Positions 35,225 through 44,984 of a stretch of 64,000 nucleotides of DNA are shown in pieces. Origin of the DNA: JAHFTY01 sp964584785 (lineage in GTDB: Bacteria > Acidobacteriota > Terriglobia > 20CM-2-55-15). The notes under the pieces were generated by a model. The model did not search any database and had not been told where the DNA came from. It saw only the letters and a program-made list of their open reading frames with translations. Made by a program: the position numbers and the translations under genes. The stretch lies in NCBI GenBank assembly GCA_964584785.1, contig CAZPBY010000018.1:38487-102486 (forward strand), written 5' to 3'. Each line of letters starts with the position of its first letter. Positions within the stretch are counted from its first letter, which is position 1.

Positions 35225-37270
35225 ATGACGATTGTGATTCGTCGCTCGATACGCGTGGCCGTCGCGTTAACTGTTTTCAGTTCTGCGGTCCTGGCTGTTC
35301 GGGGACAGACCGGGGCAAGGAATGGCGAGTGGCCGACCTACGGCGGCGATCTCGGACACACGCGGTATTCGCCTCTCGATCAGATCAACGCGGCCAATTT
35401 CAGCAAGCTTGAAATCGCATGGCGTTTCAAAACCGACAACCTTGGCCCGCGCCCGGAATATCAGTTTGAATCGACGCCGTTGATGGTGAAGGGCGTTCTG
35501 TATTCCACGGCCGGAAGCCGCCGCTCGGTCGTTGCGCTGGATGCCGCGACCGGCGAGATGATCTGGATGCACAGCGAGCGCGAGGGAACGCGCGGAACGA
35601 ACGCGCCCAGGCTCCTTTCCGGACGCGGCCTCGCGTATTGGAGCGACGGCAACAATGACGAACGCATTCTCTACGTCACACCCGGCTACCGCCTCATCGC
35701 GCTGAATGCCAAAACCGGCGCGATGATTGCCACGTTCGGAAACAACGGCGTGGTGGATCTCAAACTCGACGACGATCAGGATATCGACCTCGACACGGGT
35801 GAGGTCGGCCTGCATGCCACTCCAACCGTCGCGAAAAACGTCGTCATTATCGGAGCCGCGCACCGGACCGGCGGGAATCCGAAGAGCATGCGCAACGTGA
35901 AGGGCTACGTTCGAGGGTTCGACGTGCGCACCGGCAAGCGGCTCTGGATCTTTCACACGATCCCTTTACCGAACGAGTACGGTAATGAGACGTGGGAACA
36001 GGAATCCTGGAAATACACCGGAAACACGGGCGTGTGGGGCCAGATCTCGGTCGATGAAGAACTCGGACTGGTCTATCTGCCTGTCGAGCTTCCGACCGGC
36101 GACTACTACGGCGGCCACCGCCCGGGCAATGGCCTGTTCGGTGAATCGCTTGTCGCTGTCGATCTGCAAACCGGCCAACGAAAGTGGCATTACCAATTTG
36201 TGCATCACGGCATCTGGGACATGGACATTCCATGCGCACCGATCCTTGCGGATATCCCATTGAACGGCCGTACCGTGAAGGTAGTTGCGCAACCGACCAA
36301 GCAGGCCATTCTTTACGTCTTCGATCGCGAGACAGGTCGTCCGATCTGGCCCATCGAAGAACGTCCGGTCCCGAAAGGCGACGTGCCGGGCGAGTGGTAT
36401 TCACCGACACAACCCATGCCGACCAGGCCGCCCGCCTACGATCGAAACGGGGTGCTGATCGACGATCTCATCGACTTCACGCCTGAACTGCGAGCGGAAG
36501 CGGTCAAGATTGTATCGATGTACAAAATCGGCCCTGTTTTTACGCCACCGGTCGTCAGCAAACTTGGAGGACCGCTCGCCACACTGACGCTGGGCACATC
36601 GGGCGGAGGCTCGAACTGGCCCGGCGGTTCCTATGATCCGGAAACGCACATCCTCTACGTTTTCTCACAACGCGCGGTCACGCCGCTCGGTCTGGTCGAG
36701 CCTCCCGCGAACCTCTCCGACATGAAATACATTCAAGGTTCGGCCACGACCGGTCCTCGATTGACCGGAGGAGCGGGAGCCAGCGCGGGCGGTGAAAGTG
36801 CAGCGGCTCCGGCCGCGGATGGTGGCGGCGGTGGGGGACTGACAGTTCGCGGCCTTCCGTTAGTGAAACCGCCTTATGGACGCATTTCCGCGATCGATCT
36901 GAATAAAGGCGAAATCCTCTGGCAGATTGCGCATGGCGAGACACCGGACAATATCCGGAACAATCCGGCTCTTCAGGGACGGACCATTCCGCGGACCGGA
37001 CGCCCGGGCAACATCGGTACGCTGGTGACGAAGACCCTCGTCATCGCTGGAGAGAGCGGGTTCTTCACAACACCAGCCGGCCTTCGAGGCGCCATGCTTC
37101 GCGCTTACGACAAGATGACCGGTGCTGAAGCCGGAGCGGTGTACATGCCGGCGCCTCAGAGTGGATCGCCGATGACCTACATGCTGAACGGAAGGCAGTA
37201 CATCGTCGTCGCCATCAGCGGCGGCATTTATTCCGGCGAGCTGTTGGCTTTCCGCTTACCGAACAGCTAA
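35225..37270 (+). CDS. Secreted PQQ-dependent dehydrogenase (glucose dehydrogenase-like)
   Basis: 681 residues with a signal peptide and an eight-bladed quinoprotein propeller (EWPTYGGDLGHTRYSPLDQIN at the start). Typical PQQ contacts are seen: HATPTV, VHHGIWDMD, and tryptophan-docking motifs in each blade such as VALDAATGEMIW and AIDLNKGEILW. There is no membrane domain and no c-type haem CxxCH, so electrons must pass to a separate acceptor. A 20-residue Gly/Ala-rich insert sits near residue 520. Resembles the soluble part of membrane glucose dehydrogenases; true substrate uncertain. Confidence 0.88.
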   Translation: MTIVIRRSIRVAVALTVFSSAVLAVRGQTGARNGEWPTYGGDLGHTRYSPLDQINAANFSKLEIAWRFKTDNLGPRPEYQFESTPLMVKGVLYSTAGSRRSVVALDAATGEMIWMHSEREGTRGTNAPRLLSGRGLAYWSDGNNDERILYVTPGYRLIALNAKTGAMIATFGNNGVVDLKLDDDQDIDLDTGEVGLHATPTVAKNVVIIGAAHRTGGNPKSMRNVKGYVRGFDVRTGKRLWIFHTIPLPNEYGNETWEQESWKYTGNTGVWGQISVDEELGLVYLPVELPTGDYYGGHRPGNGLFGESLVAVDLQTGQRKWHYQFVHHGIWDMDIPCAPILADIPLNGRTVKVVAQPTKQAILYVFDRETGRPIWPIEERPVPKGDVPGEWYSPTQPMPTRPPAYDRNGVLIDDLIDFTPELRAEAVKIVSMYKIGPVFTPPVVSKLGGPLATLTLGTSGGGSNWPGGSYDPETHILYVFSQRAVTPLGLVEPPANLSDMKYIQGSATTGPRLTGGAGASAGGESAAAPAADGGGGGGLTVRGLPLVKPPYGRISAIDLNKGEILWQIAHGETPDNIRNNPALQGRTIPRTGRPGNIGTLVTKTLVIAGESGFFTTPAGLRGAMLRAYDKMTGAEAGAVYMPAPQSGSPMTYMLNGRQYIVVAISGGIYSGELLAFRLPNS

Positions 37271-37335
37271 GGGCGCTTTCATCGGTTGGATGAGGGGAAT
37301 TTCCGGCTCCATTATTCGTGCTACCATCGCGGGAT

Positions 37336-38019
37336 ATGCATGTGGACCCGTTCGTGGCTGCGGTCGAGTTCATCGTTCTGCTGCTCTCTTTGAGCGTGCA
37401 TGAGTCGGCGCATGCCTTTACCGCGGATGTTCTGGGCGATCCGACGGCGAGGTATCTCGGGCGTGTGACGTTGAATCCGATCGCGCATGCCGATCTCTTC
37501 GGAACAATCATTTTTCCGCTGGTGGGCCTGTTCGCCGGCGGCTTCGTATTTGGCTGGGCCAAACCCGTCCCGGTAAACGTCGGTAAACTGCGAAATCCGA
37601 CTCGCGACCACATGCTTGTCGCCGCCGCAGGTCCCGGAAGCAATCTTCTCATCGCACTCGGCTTGTTCGGAGTACTGATGATCGTGAAAACGATATCGCC
37701 GGACGGCGCGAATCTGGTGCGCGACGTCGCCTATTTTCAGGTGCCCGAGGGCGGCAACGCGGTGTTGACGCCGCTGGCGGTCATCGCGTTTCACGGTATC
37801 GTTCTGAACCTGATTCTTGCTGTGTTCAACTTGATTCCCGTCGCGCCGCTCGACGGCGCGGCTGTGCTTTCTGGTCTTCTGCCCGGGCCGATAGCCGACG
37901 TCATTCAACAGATCCAGCCCTACGGCTTCATGATTCTGATCGCTCTTCTTTATCTCGGTATTCCTTCAAAGTTGTTTGAGCCCGTCGTGACCTTCTTCGT
38001 CCGTTACTTGAGAGTATGA
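37336..38019 (+). CDS. Site-2-type membrane metalloprotease (M50 family)
   Basis: 227 residues with about five membrane segments. Zinc motif HESAH (about 23-27) in the first helix and the second-half motif NLIPVAPLDGA supply the M50 metal ligands; there is no PDZ or CBS domain, so this is the compact YwhC/Rip-like group. The ATG at 37336 was chosen over a GTG six codons upstream. It overlaps trpS by 4 bases and heads a seven-gene operon. Substrate unknown. Confidence 0.88.
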   Translation: MHVDPFVAAVEFIVLLLSLSVHESAHAFTADVLGDPTARYLGRVTLNPIAHADLFGTIIFPLVGLFAGGFVFGWAKPVPVNVGKLRNPTRDHMLVAAAGPGSNLLIALGLFGVLMIVKTISPDGANLVRDVAYFQVPEGGNAVLTPLAVIAFHGIVLNLILAVFNLIPVAPLDGAAVLSGLLPGPIADVIQQIQPYGFMILIALLYLGIPSKLFEPVVTFFVRYLRV

Positions 38020-38999
38020 GTAAACCAAGAATTCTGAGCGGCATGAGGCCCACCGGAAAGCTGCATCTGGGCCATTTGGTGGGAGCCCTGGACAACTGGG
38101 TTGCGTTGCAGGATCAGTACGACTGCTTCTACTGCATCGTGGATTGGCACGCGTTGACCACTCATTACGACGATACGAGCGAGATCCGTTCGAACATCTT
38201 CGACAACGCCACCGACTGGTTGGCAGCGGGGCTCGATCCGAAACGGTCCACGCTCTTCATTCAGTCGAATGTCGTTGAGCACGCGGAACTGCATTTAATA
38301 CTGTCGATGATCACCCCGCTCGGATGGCTCGAACGAGTTCCGACGTATAAGGAACAGATGGAGCAGATCACAGCCCACGATCTGCACACTTACGGGTTCC
38401 TCGGCTATCCGCTACTCCAGGCCGCGGACATCATGGTCTACAAAGGAAACGCCGTTCCTGTCGGTGAGGACCAGGTAGCTCACATCGAACTCACCCGCGA
38501 AGTCGTGAGGCGCTTCAACAATTTTTACGGCCCGATTTTTCCCGAGCCGCAGGCGTTGTTGACGAAGGCATCGCGGTTACCGGGAACGGACGGCCGGAAG
38601 ATGAGCAAGAGCTACAACAATTCGATTGCGCTCAGCGACAAGCCGGAAAAGATCAAAGAGACGGTTCGCACGATGGTCACCGATCCGGCGCGGATTCGAC
38701 GACAGGATCCGGGTAATCCGGACATCTGTCCGGTGGGCGACTATCACAAGGTTTTCTCCGACCAACAAACCCTCGCCTGGGTGGACCAAGGTTGTCGCTC
38801 TGCCGGAATAGGCTGCATCGAATGCAAGATGAAGCTGTTCGATAACCTCCAGAAGCGGCTGGACCCTTTAACCGCCCGCCGCCGGGAACTCGAGCAGCAC
38901 CCGGACGATGTGCGCGACGTTCTGAACGAAGGCGCCAAACGCGCCAAGAGAGTTGCCGCTGAGACGATGTCCGAGGTGAGAAAGGCAGTGAAAATCTAG
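38016..38999 (+). CDS. trpS: Tryptophanyl-tRNA synthetase
   Basis: 327 residues, class I. HIGH-type motif PTGKLHLGHLVGAL near the start and KMSKS in GRKMSKSYNNSI are intact, with the TrpRS/TyrRS-specific LLQAADIM helix. Length is standard for bacterial TrpRS. ATG overlaps the M50 stop and the TAG abuts the scpA start, so translation is coupled through the operon. Confidence 0.96.
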   Translation: MSKPRILSGMRPTGKLHLGHLVGALDNWVALQDQYDCFYCIVDWHALTTHYDDTSEIRSNIFDNATDWLAAGLDPKRSTLFIQSNVVEHAELHLILSMITPLGWLERVPTYKEQMEQITAHDLHTYGFLGYPLLQAADIMVYKGNAVPVGEDQVAHIELTREVVRRFNNFYGPIFPEPQALLTKASRLPGTDGRKMSKSYNNSIALSDKPEKIKETVRTMVTDPARIRRQDPGNPDICPVGDYHKVFSDQQTLAWVDQGCRSAGIGCIECKMKLFDNLQKRLDPLTARRRELEQHPDDVRDVLNEGAKRAKRVAAETMSEVRKAVKI

Positions 39000-39746
39000 A
39001 TGGACGAACTCAAGGTATCGCTTCCGCTGTATGAAGGGCCGTTGGATCTGCTGCTGGATATGATTCGCCGGCAGAAGATCGACATCTACGATATTCCGAT
39101 CGCGAAGATCACCGAACAGTATTTGGAATATCTCCACGTCATGAAGGAAATGAATGTCGACGTCGCGTCGGAATTCCTTCTGATTGCCGCTCAACTGATT
39201 TACATCAAATCGCGAATGCTTCTGCCGCCGGATCCGGATGCGACGCTGGAGGAAGCCGACGATCCGCGCACCGAGTTGGTTCGGCGTCTGCTCGAATACG
39301 AAAAATTCAAGAACGCGGCTCAGATGTTGTATCAGCGCGAAATGATTGAGAACGCCGCCTGGTCGAATCCCGGCCCCTTGCCGGTGGAGGAAGCAGAGCT
39401 CGAGCCGGAAATGACTGTCGGCATCTACGATCTCGTGCTGGCGTTCCGCGAAATCCTCAAACGCGCGGAAGAGAAGCCGACGATGGACGTCTCGCGCGAG
39501 GAGTTTTCCATCGAGCAGATGATGGGTTTTCTCTACGAAAACATCCTCGCTTCACGCGGCAAAGTCGCACTGACCGAGATACTGCCGGGCGTGAGCACCA
39601 AACGCGGACTCATCACCGCATTCCTGGCTTTACTGGAGTTGACGCGGCTGAGGGCGATCTACTTGATCCAGGAAACACCATTCGGTGAGATCGCGGCTCA
39701 GGCCAATCCGAATTATGAGTTATCAAGATCTTTCACCACTGCTTGA
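39000..39746 (+). CDS. scpA: Segregation and condensation protein A
   Basis: 248 residues. N-terminal LYEGPLDLLLDMIRRQKIDIYDIPIAKITEQYLEYL is the kleisin SMC-binding signature, and the C-terminal winged helix (FLALLELTRLRAIYLIQETPFGEIA) is present. With ScpB and SMC it forms the bacterial condensin. It starts directly after trpS and overlaps scpB by 32 bases. smc itself is not in the window. Confidence 0.95.
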   Translation: MDELKVSLPLYEGPLDLLLDMIRRQKIDIYDIPIAKITEQYLEYLHVMKEMNVDVASEFLLIAAQLIYIKSRMLLPPDPDATLEEADDPRTELVRRLLEYEKFKNAAQMLYQREMIENAAWSNPGPLPVEEAELEPEMTVGIYDLVLAFREILKRAEEKPTMDVSREEFSIEQMMGFLYENILASRGKVALTEILPGVSTKRGLITAFLALLELTRLRAIYLIQETPFGEIAAQANPNYELSRSFTTA

Positions 39747-40305
39747 GGCGATCATCTATCTGGCGAAAGAGCCGGTGCCGGTCGAGGCGATCTGCAAGGC
39801 ATTGCCCGATGTCGGCCGCGCTGAAATTGAAGAGAAAATCAAGGACCTCACGGAGAGATACCGCGCGGCCGAACACGGCATTGAAGTGCGTGAAGTCGCC
39901 GGAGGGCTGAAGTTTTCAACCAAGCCCGAACATCACGAAGTTCTGAAGCATTTCATCAAGAGCCAGATTCCCCCGACGCGTCTGTCGTTGGCCGCGCTGG
40001 AGACGCTCGCGGTGATCGCGTACAAGCAACCTGTGACCGTTCCCGAAATCCAGGACATTCGCGGCGTCCAGGGCGCGGGTGTCATCAAAACGCTGCTCGA
40101 CAAGAAATTCATCTCCGCCGCCGGCCGCAAAGAAGTGCTCGGCCGTCCGATTCTTTACAAGACCACGCGAGAGTTCCTTGTTCATTTCGGACTGAAGGAT
40201 TTGTCCGACCTGCCGAGTATGGAAGAATTCGAGGAGTTGATTAAGACGCAGGCCGCGGCTGAGGAAGCGGCGCCCGAACAAGCCGAATTGCCGCTGGAAA
40301 GTTGA
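39715..40305 (+). CDS. scpB: Segregation and condensation protein B
   Basis: 196 residues. Tandem winged helices with the family motif LAALETLAVIAYKQPVTVPEIQDIRGV and GRPILYKTTREFLVHFGLKDLSDLP. The start ATG at 39715 lies inside scpA; an earlier in-frame codon (39685) adds ten unconserved residues. The Ala/Glu-rich tail (about 180-196) is probably disordered. Partner of ScpA in chromosome condensation. Confidence 0.95.
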   Translation: MSYQDLSPLLEAIIYLAKEPVPVEAICKALPDVGRAEIEEKIKDLTERYRAAEHGIEVREVAGGLKFSTKPEHHEVLKHFIKSQIPPTRLSLAALETLAVIAYKQPVTVPEIQDIRGVQGAGVIKTLLDKKFISAAGRKEVLGRPILYKTTREFLVHFGLKDLSDLPSMEEFEELIKTQAAAEEAAPEQAELPLES

Positions 40306-40328
40306 GCGGCGAAAAGCCGTCGCCCACT

Positions 40329-41069
40329 ATGCAGGAACGCCTACAAAAAATTCTGGCCCACGCAGGCATTGCGTCCCGGCGCAAAGCAGGAGAGATGATC
40401 GCGCAGGGTCGCGTCAGCGTTAACGGGACGATCGTCTCCGAACTCGGGTCCAAAGCGGATCCCGAAACAGACATCATCAAGGTTGACGGAAAAAAAATCC
40501 GGCAGGCATCGCGGCTGATTTACATCCTGCTCTACAAACCCAAGAACGTGATGTCGACATCGAGCGATCCGGAAGGCAGGCCCACCGTCATCGATTACGT
40601 TAAGGATCGCGTCAAAGAGCGCGTTTATCCCGTCGGGCGATTGGATTTTGCGTCCGAAGGATTATTGATCGTGACGAACGATGGAGAATTCACGAAACAC
40701 ATGACGCAGGCCGGAGTGATTCCCAAGGTGTACCACGTGAAAATCTCCGGTCAGCCGATCGAGCGTGATCTCGCGCGCCTTCGCCGCGGAATCTTTTACG
40801 ACAACGAACGGCTTGCACCGTGCCAGATCGAACTGCTCAAGTCCGGCGACAATCCCTGGTACACCGTTACGCTTCACCAGGGACGAAATCAGCAGATCCG
40901 GAATATGTTTCACGCCATCGGCCATCCCGTCGAGAAACTGCGCCGAGTCAGCATCGGGTTCCTTCACGACCGGCGCCTCATGGCCGGCGACTGGCGTTTT
41001 CTGACCGAAGAAGAAGTCGCCCACTTCAAACACGACTTCGCAAGCCACAAAGGATTGAAAAGAGCATGA
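40329..41069 (+). CDS. rluB: 23S rRNA pseudouridine synthase, RluB/RsuA family
   Basis: About 246 residues. An S4 RNA-binding domain (RLQKILAHAGIASRRKAGEMI) precedes the catalytic domain with VGRLDFASEGLLIVTNDGEF, whose Asp is the nucleophile, and HQGRNQQIRNMF. RluB modifies the peptidyl-transferase region; RsuA or RluE activity cannot be excluded. A TTG at 40302 overlapping the scpB stop could start nine codons earlier. It follows scpB, a very common order in bacteria. Confidence 0.93.
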   Translation: MQERLQKILAHAGIASRRKAGEMIAQGRVSVNGTIVSELGSKADPETDIIKVDGKKIRQASRLIYILLYKPKNVMSTSSDPEGRPTVIDYVKDRVKERVYPVGRLDFASEGLLIVTNDGEFTKHMTQAGVIPKVYHVKISGQPIERDLARLRRGIFYDNERLAPCQIELLKSGDNPWYTVTLHQGRNQQIRNMFHAIGHPVEKLRRVSIGFLHDRRLMAGDWRFLTEEEVAHFKHDFASHKGLKRA

Positions 41070-42154
41070 GCTTCTTAGACGCGGTTCCAAAGAACATTCA
41101 GGCGATACAACCTTACAAGCCCGGCAAGCCGTTGGAAGAGGTCGAGCGAGAACTGGGCATCAAAGCCATCAAGCTGGCGTCGAACGAGAATCCGCTTGGG
41201 CCGTCGCCTAAAGCGCTCGACGAGGTGAAGCGCTATTTGGAACACATCGAGCTTTACCCCGACGACACGGGTTACTACCTTCGACAGAAACTTGCCGCAC
41301 GATTCAACGTATCGATCGATGAAATCATTCTGGGGTCCGGCTCGAGCGACATTCTCGCGATGGCCTTCAACGCCATGCTCACGCCGGACACCGAGGTTCT
41401 CACGTCCGAAGGTTCGTTCATCGTCTATTACCTGCTTGGACAGATGAAAGGATGCACGATGGTCCTCACGCCGATGCGCGACTACGGTTACGATCTGCGC
41501 GCCATGGCGGAACGCCTGAATCCGAAGACCAGGATTGTGTTGATTGCAAACCCGAACAATCCAACTGGCACGCTCGCTCGGCGGAGCGAAATCGACGGGT
41601 TTTTGAAGAAGGTTCCCGGGGATGCCCTCGTGATCCTTGACGAGGCGTACTTCGAGTTTGTGAGCGATCCGCAGTATCCGAACTCGTTCGACTACTTCCG
41701 TGAAGGCCGAAACGTTCTGATCATTCGTACGTTCTCCAAGGCGTATGGTTTGGCCGGCCTCCGAATCGGATACGGCATTGCGCGTCCGGAAATCATCGAG
41801 ACGCTGCAAAAAGTCCGCATGGCCTTCAACACCGGCAGCCTGGCTCAGGTCGCAGCGATCGCCGCGCTTGACGATCAGACGCACGTACAACGCACCGTCG
41901 AATCGAACCGCCGTGAAGTGGAGTTTCTTTCGAAGGAACTTTCCGCTCGCGGCGTGAAGTATGTGCCGACTTTCTCGAACTTCATCTTCATGGATCTTGG
42001 CAAACCGTCGAAGGATGTGGATGCCGCGATGCTTCGTCACGGCGTCATCATTCGGCCGATGGCAGGCTGGGGTTTTCCAACCATGATTCGCGTGTCGATC
42101 GGTACGCACGATCAGAACGTGAAGTTCCTGGCCGCGCTCGACACGGTCCGGTGA
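41066..42154 (+). CDS. hisC: Histidinol-phosphate aminotransferase
   Basis: 362 residues, fold type I PLP enzyme. IKLASNENPLGPSP, ANPNNPTGT, ILDEAYFEF and the PLP lysine in TFSKAYGLAGLRIGYG define HisC; the tail VIIRPMAGWG...MIRVSIGT is typical. No other his gene is nearby, and such isolated HisC-like enzymes may also transaminate aromatic amino acids. ATG at 41066 overlaps rluB; a long in-frame extension upstream reads through rluB in another frame and was rejected. Confidence 0.92.
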   Translation: MSFLDAVPKNIQAIQPYKPGKPLEEVERELGIKAIKLASNENPLGPSPKALDEVKRYLEHIELYPDDTGYYLRQKLAARFNVSIDEIILGSGSSDILAMAFNAMLTPDTEVLTSEGSFIVYYLLGQMKGCTMVLTPMRDYGYDLRAMAERLNPKTRIVLIANPNNPTGTLARRSEIDGFLKKVPGDALVILDEAYFEFVSDPQYPNSFDYFREGRNVLIIRTFSKAYGLAGLRIGYGIARPEIIETLQKVRMAFNTGSLAQVAAIAALDDQTHVQRTVESNRREVEFLSKELSARGVKYVPTFSNFIFMDLGKPSKDVDAAMLRHGVIIRPMAGWGFPTMIRVSIGTHDQNVKFLAALDTVR

Positions 42155-42157
42155 CGG

Positions 42158-42544
42158 ATGACGATCAAAGAGATCCTCGAGACATATAAAACGATCGTTG
42201 TGGTCGGTCTTTCGTCACACTCATGGCGCGCCAGCCTGGGAGTGTCGCGGTATATGCAAGCCAACGGCTACCGCATCATTCCAGTCAATCCGAACGAAAC
42301 GCGCGTTCTCGGTGAAAAAGCGTATCCCTCGCTGGACGACGTTCCGGAACCGTTCGAGATCGTCGACATCTTTCGCCGGCCCGAATACGTCCCCGGCATC
42401 GTCGAGGCCGCAATTCGCAAGGGGGCGAAAGTCATCTGGATGCAGGAAGAGGTCGTGCACGAAGAAGCCGCAGAGCGCGCGCGTCACGCCGGCCTTGAAG
42501 TGATCATGGATCGCTGCATTCTCAAGGAACACATGAACCTTTAG
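42158..42544 (+). CDS. CoA-binding domain protein (YccU-like)
   Basis: 128 residues. A Rossmann-type CoA-binding fold: VVVGLSSHSWRASLGVSRYMQANGYRIIPVNPNE, VDIFRRPEYVPGIVEAAIRKGAKVIWMQEEVV and DRCILKEH. It resembles the isolated CoA-binding domain of succinyl-CoA synthetase. Biological role undetermined. It closes the M50-trpS-scpAB-rluB-hisC operon, 3 bases after hisC, and converges on the next gene with a 5-base gap. Confidence 0.9.
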   Translation: MTIKEILETYKTIVVVGLSSHSWRASLGVSRYMQANGYRIIPVNPNETRVLGEKAYPSLDDVPEPFEIVDIFRRPEYVPGIVEAAIRKGAKVIWMQEEVVHEEAAERARHAGLEVIMDRCILKEHMNL

Positions 42545-42549
42545 TTTGT

Positions 42550-44898
42550 TTAATCGACAGCTCGCGGGCGGATCGTGAGCACCATCAGTAACGCGATGGC
42601 GTAAGCAGCCAGTCCAATGAGTAACGTGGCAGTGATTCCCCAGAACATGGCGATGACGATCGCCAGTACCGACGAAATAACCGAGAAGGCGCCATTGATT
42701 CCCCAGTACCATGCCGCAGGCCCTCCGTCGTTGAGGGATCGCGCCGTCCGCATGCCGAGTGGGAACGGCATCCCCATGAAGAAGCCGGAAGGGAACAGCA
42801 GCAGAGCGGAAACGGCGATGCGCACGGGCGTCGAAAAGGATACCAGTTGCCGGATAACCGCCGGGCTGATCACGATGAAGAGCAAGAGTACGACGGGAAG
42901 CAGCCAGATCCATCCACCCATCCGATTGGAGCAGAGGCTGCCAAGGCTGGATGCGACGAGCACGACGAACAACACCACCGTCAATCCATACATCGGGTGA
43001 CCGAGAAGAACGATCAAACGTTCCAGCTGCGCGATTTCCACCATCATGAAAGCCAGCCCGATCGCCGCGAAGTAAACCATCAGGCGGCCTGACGACGCTT
43101 TACGGACGCGCCTTTGCGCGACGAGCGGCGCGACAATGACGGTGGCGCTCAGAGCGACCACGATTCCGAGCAATGCTGCCAGCACCCGAACAGCCCGAAG
43201 GTTGGTTTCATTCGCCCCCGCGATCGTGGCCCCTTTCAGCAGATCCGCCGGTCGAAGCATGTGGAAGAAGAACGGAGAGTCGTCCGTCGGCGCGGCAATA
43301 TTGACAGGATAGCTGCGCACCACTTCTTCATACTTCCCGGCAGTGGTGACGGCGTCGAATTCCGGCAACTCCGCGAAACTCGGCGTGAGCACGGGTAGAA
43401 AGTGCATTTCACGCGAGACCTCCGCCAGCCGGAGAACATCGTTATCGGTGAAGGCGGCGGGTGAAACCAGAATCGTGGCGACACTGGTAAATCCCGTATC
43501 CTGCCTTCGCACCATCATGATGTGCCGTCGAGGATCGGTCACTCCCATGTCTTTCAGCGCTGCCGTAGCCAACGCTGCCAGACGCAGCGACTCCGATGGG
43601 TGCGTATCGTCGTGCCACCGCGACATCGTCAGAATGCCGTCGGGCGTGAGATGGCTGAGGAACATCGTCCACGCTTCCCGGGTGTAGAGTCCGTTCTCGG
43701 TCAGGACATAGGCCCCCGCCGATGTTGCAGCCCACGTGTCGATCAACGACGCCTGAATAATCCCGAATCGTTCATTCGACCCAGCCGCATAGCTGCGCGC
43801 TTCATCGTTCACCAGCGTGACACCAGGCACCTTTTCCAGATGTCCGGAATAATTGCCGAAGTGTTGCGTCAGGACCTTGAGGATGTCGGCGTTGATTTCA
43901 ACCCCGACCACACGCTCCTGGCCGAATACCAGGGAAGTGAGAATGTCTCTGCCGCCGCCCACACCAATGACCAGAACCGACGTCGGCTTTCTCAGGAAAT
44001 GCGCGATCGCCGTCACGTCGTGCTTCAAATACTCGAGCGGTTCCAGGTTCCCGTTGAATCTCGTGATCACCGTTCCGGCCGCGGCATCGATGTTCAGAAG
44101 GAGTTGATCCACTTTTTGAGGCGGCTGGTATTGAGCGCTGATTCCCCATCCGAACGGCGAATCCCCTTGCGTCCTCACGAGAATCCTCGAGAGCGCATTC
44201 CAGTGTTCATACAATCCGTCGGTGGGATTCCGGGTTCCCTTGCTCCACTGGACTTCGATGAACCGGGCCGAGTGATTCACCTGAACGACTGCCAGCAAGC
44301 CGGCCGTGACTCCAACGGCTATCCATCTCCAACGGTCTTTGAGAGGCAACGCGAACGCAAACGCGGCGACGGACGCAATGGCCGCGTTCAGAATCACCGC
44401 GCTGGGTGCATGCGTGTGGCTCAGGATCGGCACCGTGAAAAGACAGCCGGCTGCCGAACCCGCGAGATCCGCCGCGTACAGACTGCCGGTGTGAGAAGGG
44501 AATCGCGTGAGCGCGACACATACCACCACACCGGCGAAGACAAACGGAACGGCGATGACGGCAAACGAAAGCGCCATCCACTTGAAGTCTTCATAGGGAT
44601 TGACCGGAATATACAAGTCGATCGTGAAACAGACGGCGCTGCTCGCAGCGAACAAAAGGCCGGCCGTGGCCAACGTGCGATGCACATCCCGCTTCGGCAG
44701 GAGTTCCACGATGACCGCGCCCGCCGCGAGTCCGAACATGGCGAGCGAAATCGCCATGAACGCAAAGTGGTACCACATGATGACGCTGAAGATCCTTGTG
44801 AGAAACAGCTCCAGCTGCAAAAGAGACAGTGTGGTCAGGAAGAGGCCGATATACGTCGATCGCTGCGGTTGGGGTTGAACCGTAGACAAGATGCCCAC
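42550..44898 (-). CDS. Polytopic membrane protein with spermidine-synthase-like methyltransferase fold
   Basis: 782 residues from a GTG at 44898. About six N-terminal transmembrane segments (19-205), then a soluble Rossmann domain (about 300-470; SAM-type motif VLVIGVGGGRDILTSL, acidic VGVEIN at the end of strand 2), then about eight more membrane segments. This is the 'spermidine synthase-like' membrane family. The usual catalytic DxxD of aminopropyltransferases is not clear (ASLIDTWAAT at that position), so the reaction is unknown. No polyamine genes are nearby. Confidence 0.75.
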   Translation of the reverse strand: MGILSTVQPQPQRSTYIGLFLTTLSLLQLELFLTRIFSVIMWYHFAFMAISLAMFGLAAGAVIVELLPKRDVHRTLATAGLLFAASSAVCFTIDLYIPVNPYEDFKWMALSFAVIAVPFVFAGVVVCVALTRFPSHTGSLYAADLAGSAAGCLFTVPILSHTHAPSAVILNAAIASVAAFAFALPLKDRWRWIAVGVTAGLLAVVQVNHSARFIEVQWSKGTRNPTDGLYEHWNALSRILVRTQGDSPFGWGISAQYQPPQKVDQLLLNIDAAAGTVITRFNGNLEPLEYLKHDVTAIAHFLRKPTSVLVIGVGGGRDILTSLVFGQERVVGVEINADILKVLTQHFGNYSGHLEKVPGVTLVNDEARSYAAGSNERFGIIQASLIDTWAATSAGAYVLTENGLYTREAWTMFLSHLTPDGILTMSRWHDDTHPSESLRLAALATAALKDMGVTDPRRHIMMVRRQDTGFTSVATILVSPAAFTDNDVLRLAEVSREMHFLPVLTPSFAELPEFDAVTTAGKYEEVVRSYPVNIAAPTDDSPFFFHMLRPADLLKGATIAGANETNLRAVRVLAALLGIVVALSATVIVAPLVAQRRVRKASSGRLMVYFAAIGLAFMMVEIAQLERLIVLLGHPMYGLTVVLFVVLVASSLGSLCSNRMGGWIWLLPVVLLLFIVISPAVIRQLVSFSTPVRIAVSALLLFPSGFFMGMPFPLGMRTARSLNDGGPAAWYWGINGAFSVISSVLAIVIAMFWGITATLLIGLAAYAIALLMVLTIRPRAVD

Positions 44899-44950
44899 CT
44901 TTCAAACGAAGCAGCATAGTTCTCTCGTCTGCCGTTGACAATGATGCCGC

Positions 44951-44979
44951 TTGCTTCAATCGATTCAATCCGGTATTAA
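44951..44979 (+). promoter_or_regulatory. Candidate sigma-70 promoter of aspS
   Basis: TTGCTT (44951-44956), a 17-base spacer, TATTAA (44974-44979). Predicted transcription start is near 44986, exactly where the first hairpin of the structured leader begins, which strengthens the call. Confidence 0.5.
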
Positions 44980-44984
44980 GAAAA

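Noticed and set aside
43522..44919. 465-residue ORF antisense to the spermidine-synthase-like gene
   Set aside because: Arg/Glu/His-rich shadow frame; the minus-strand gene has clear membrane helices and a Rossmann motif.
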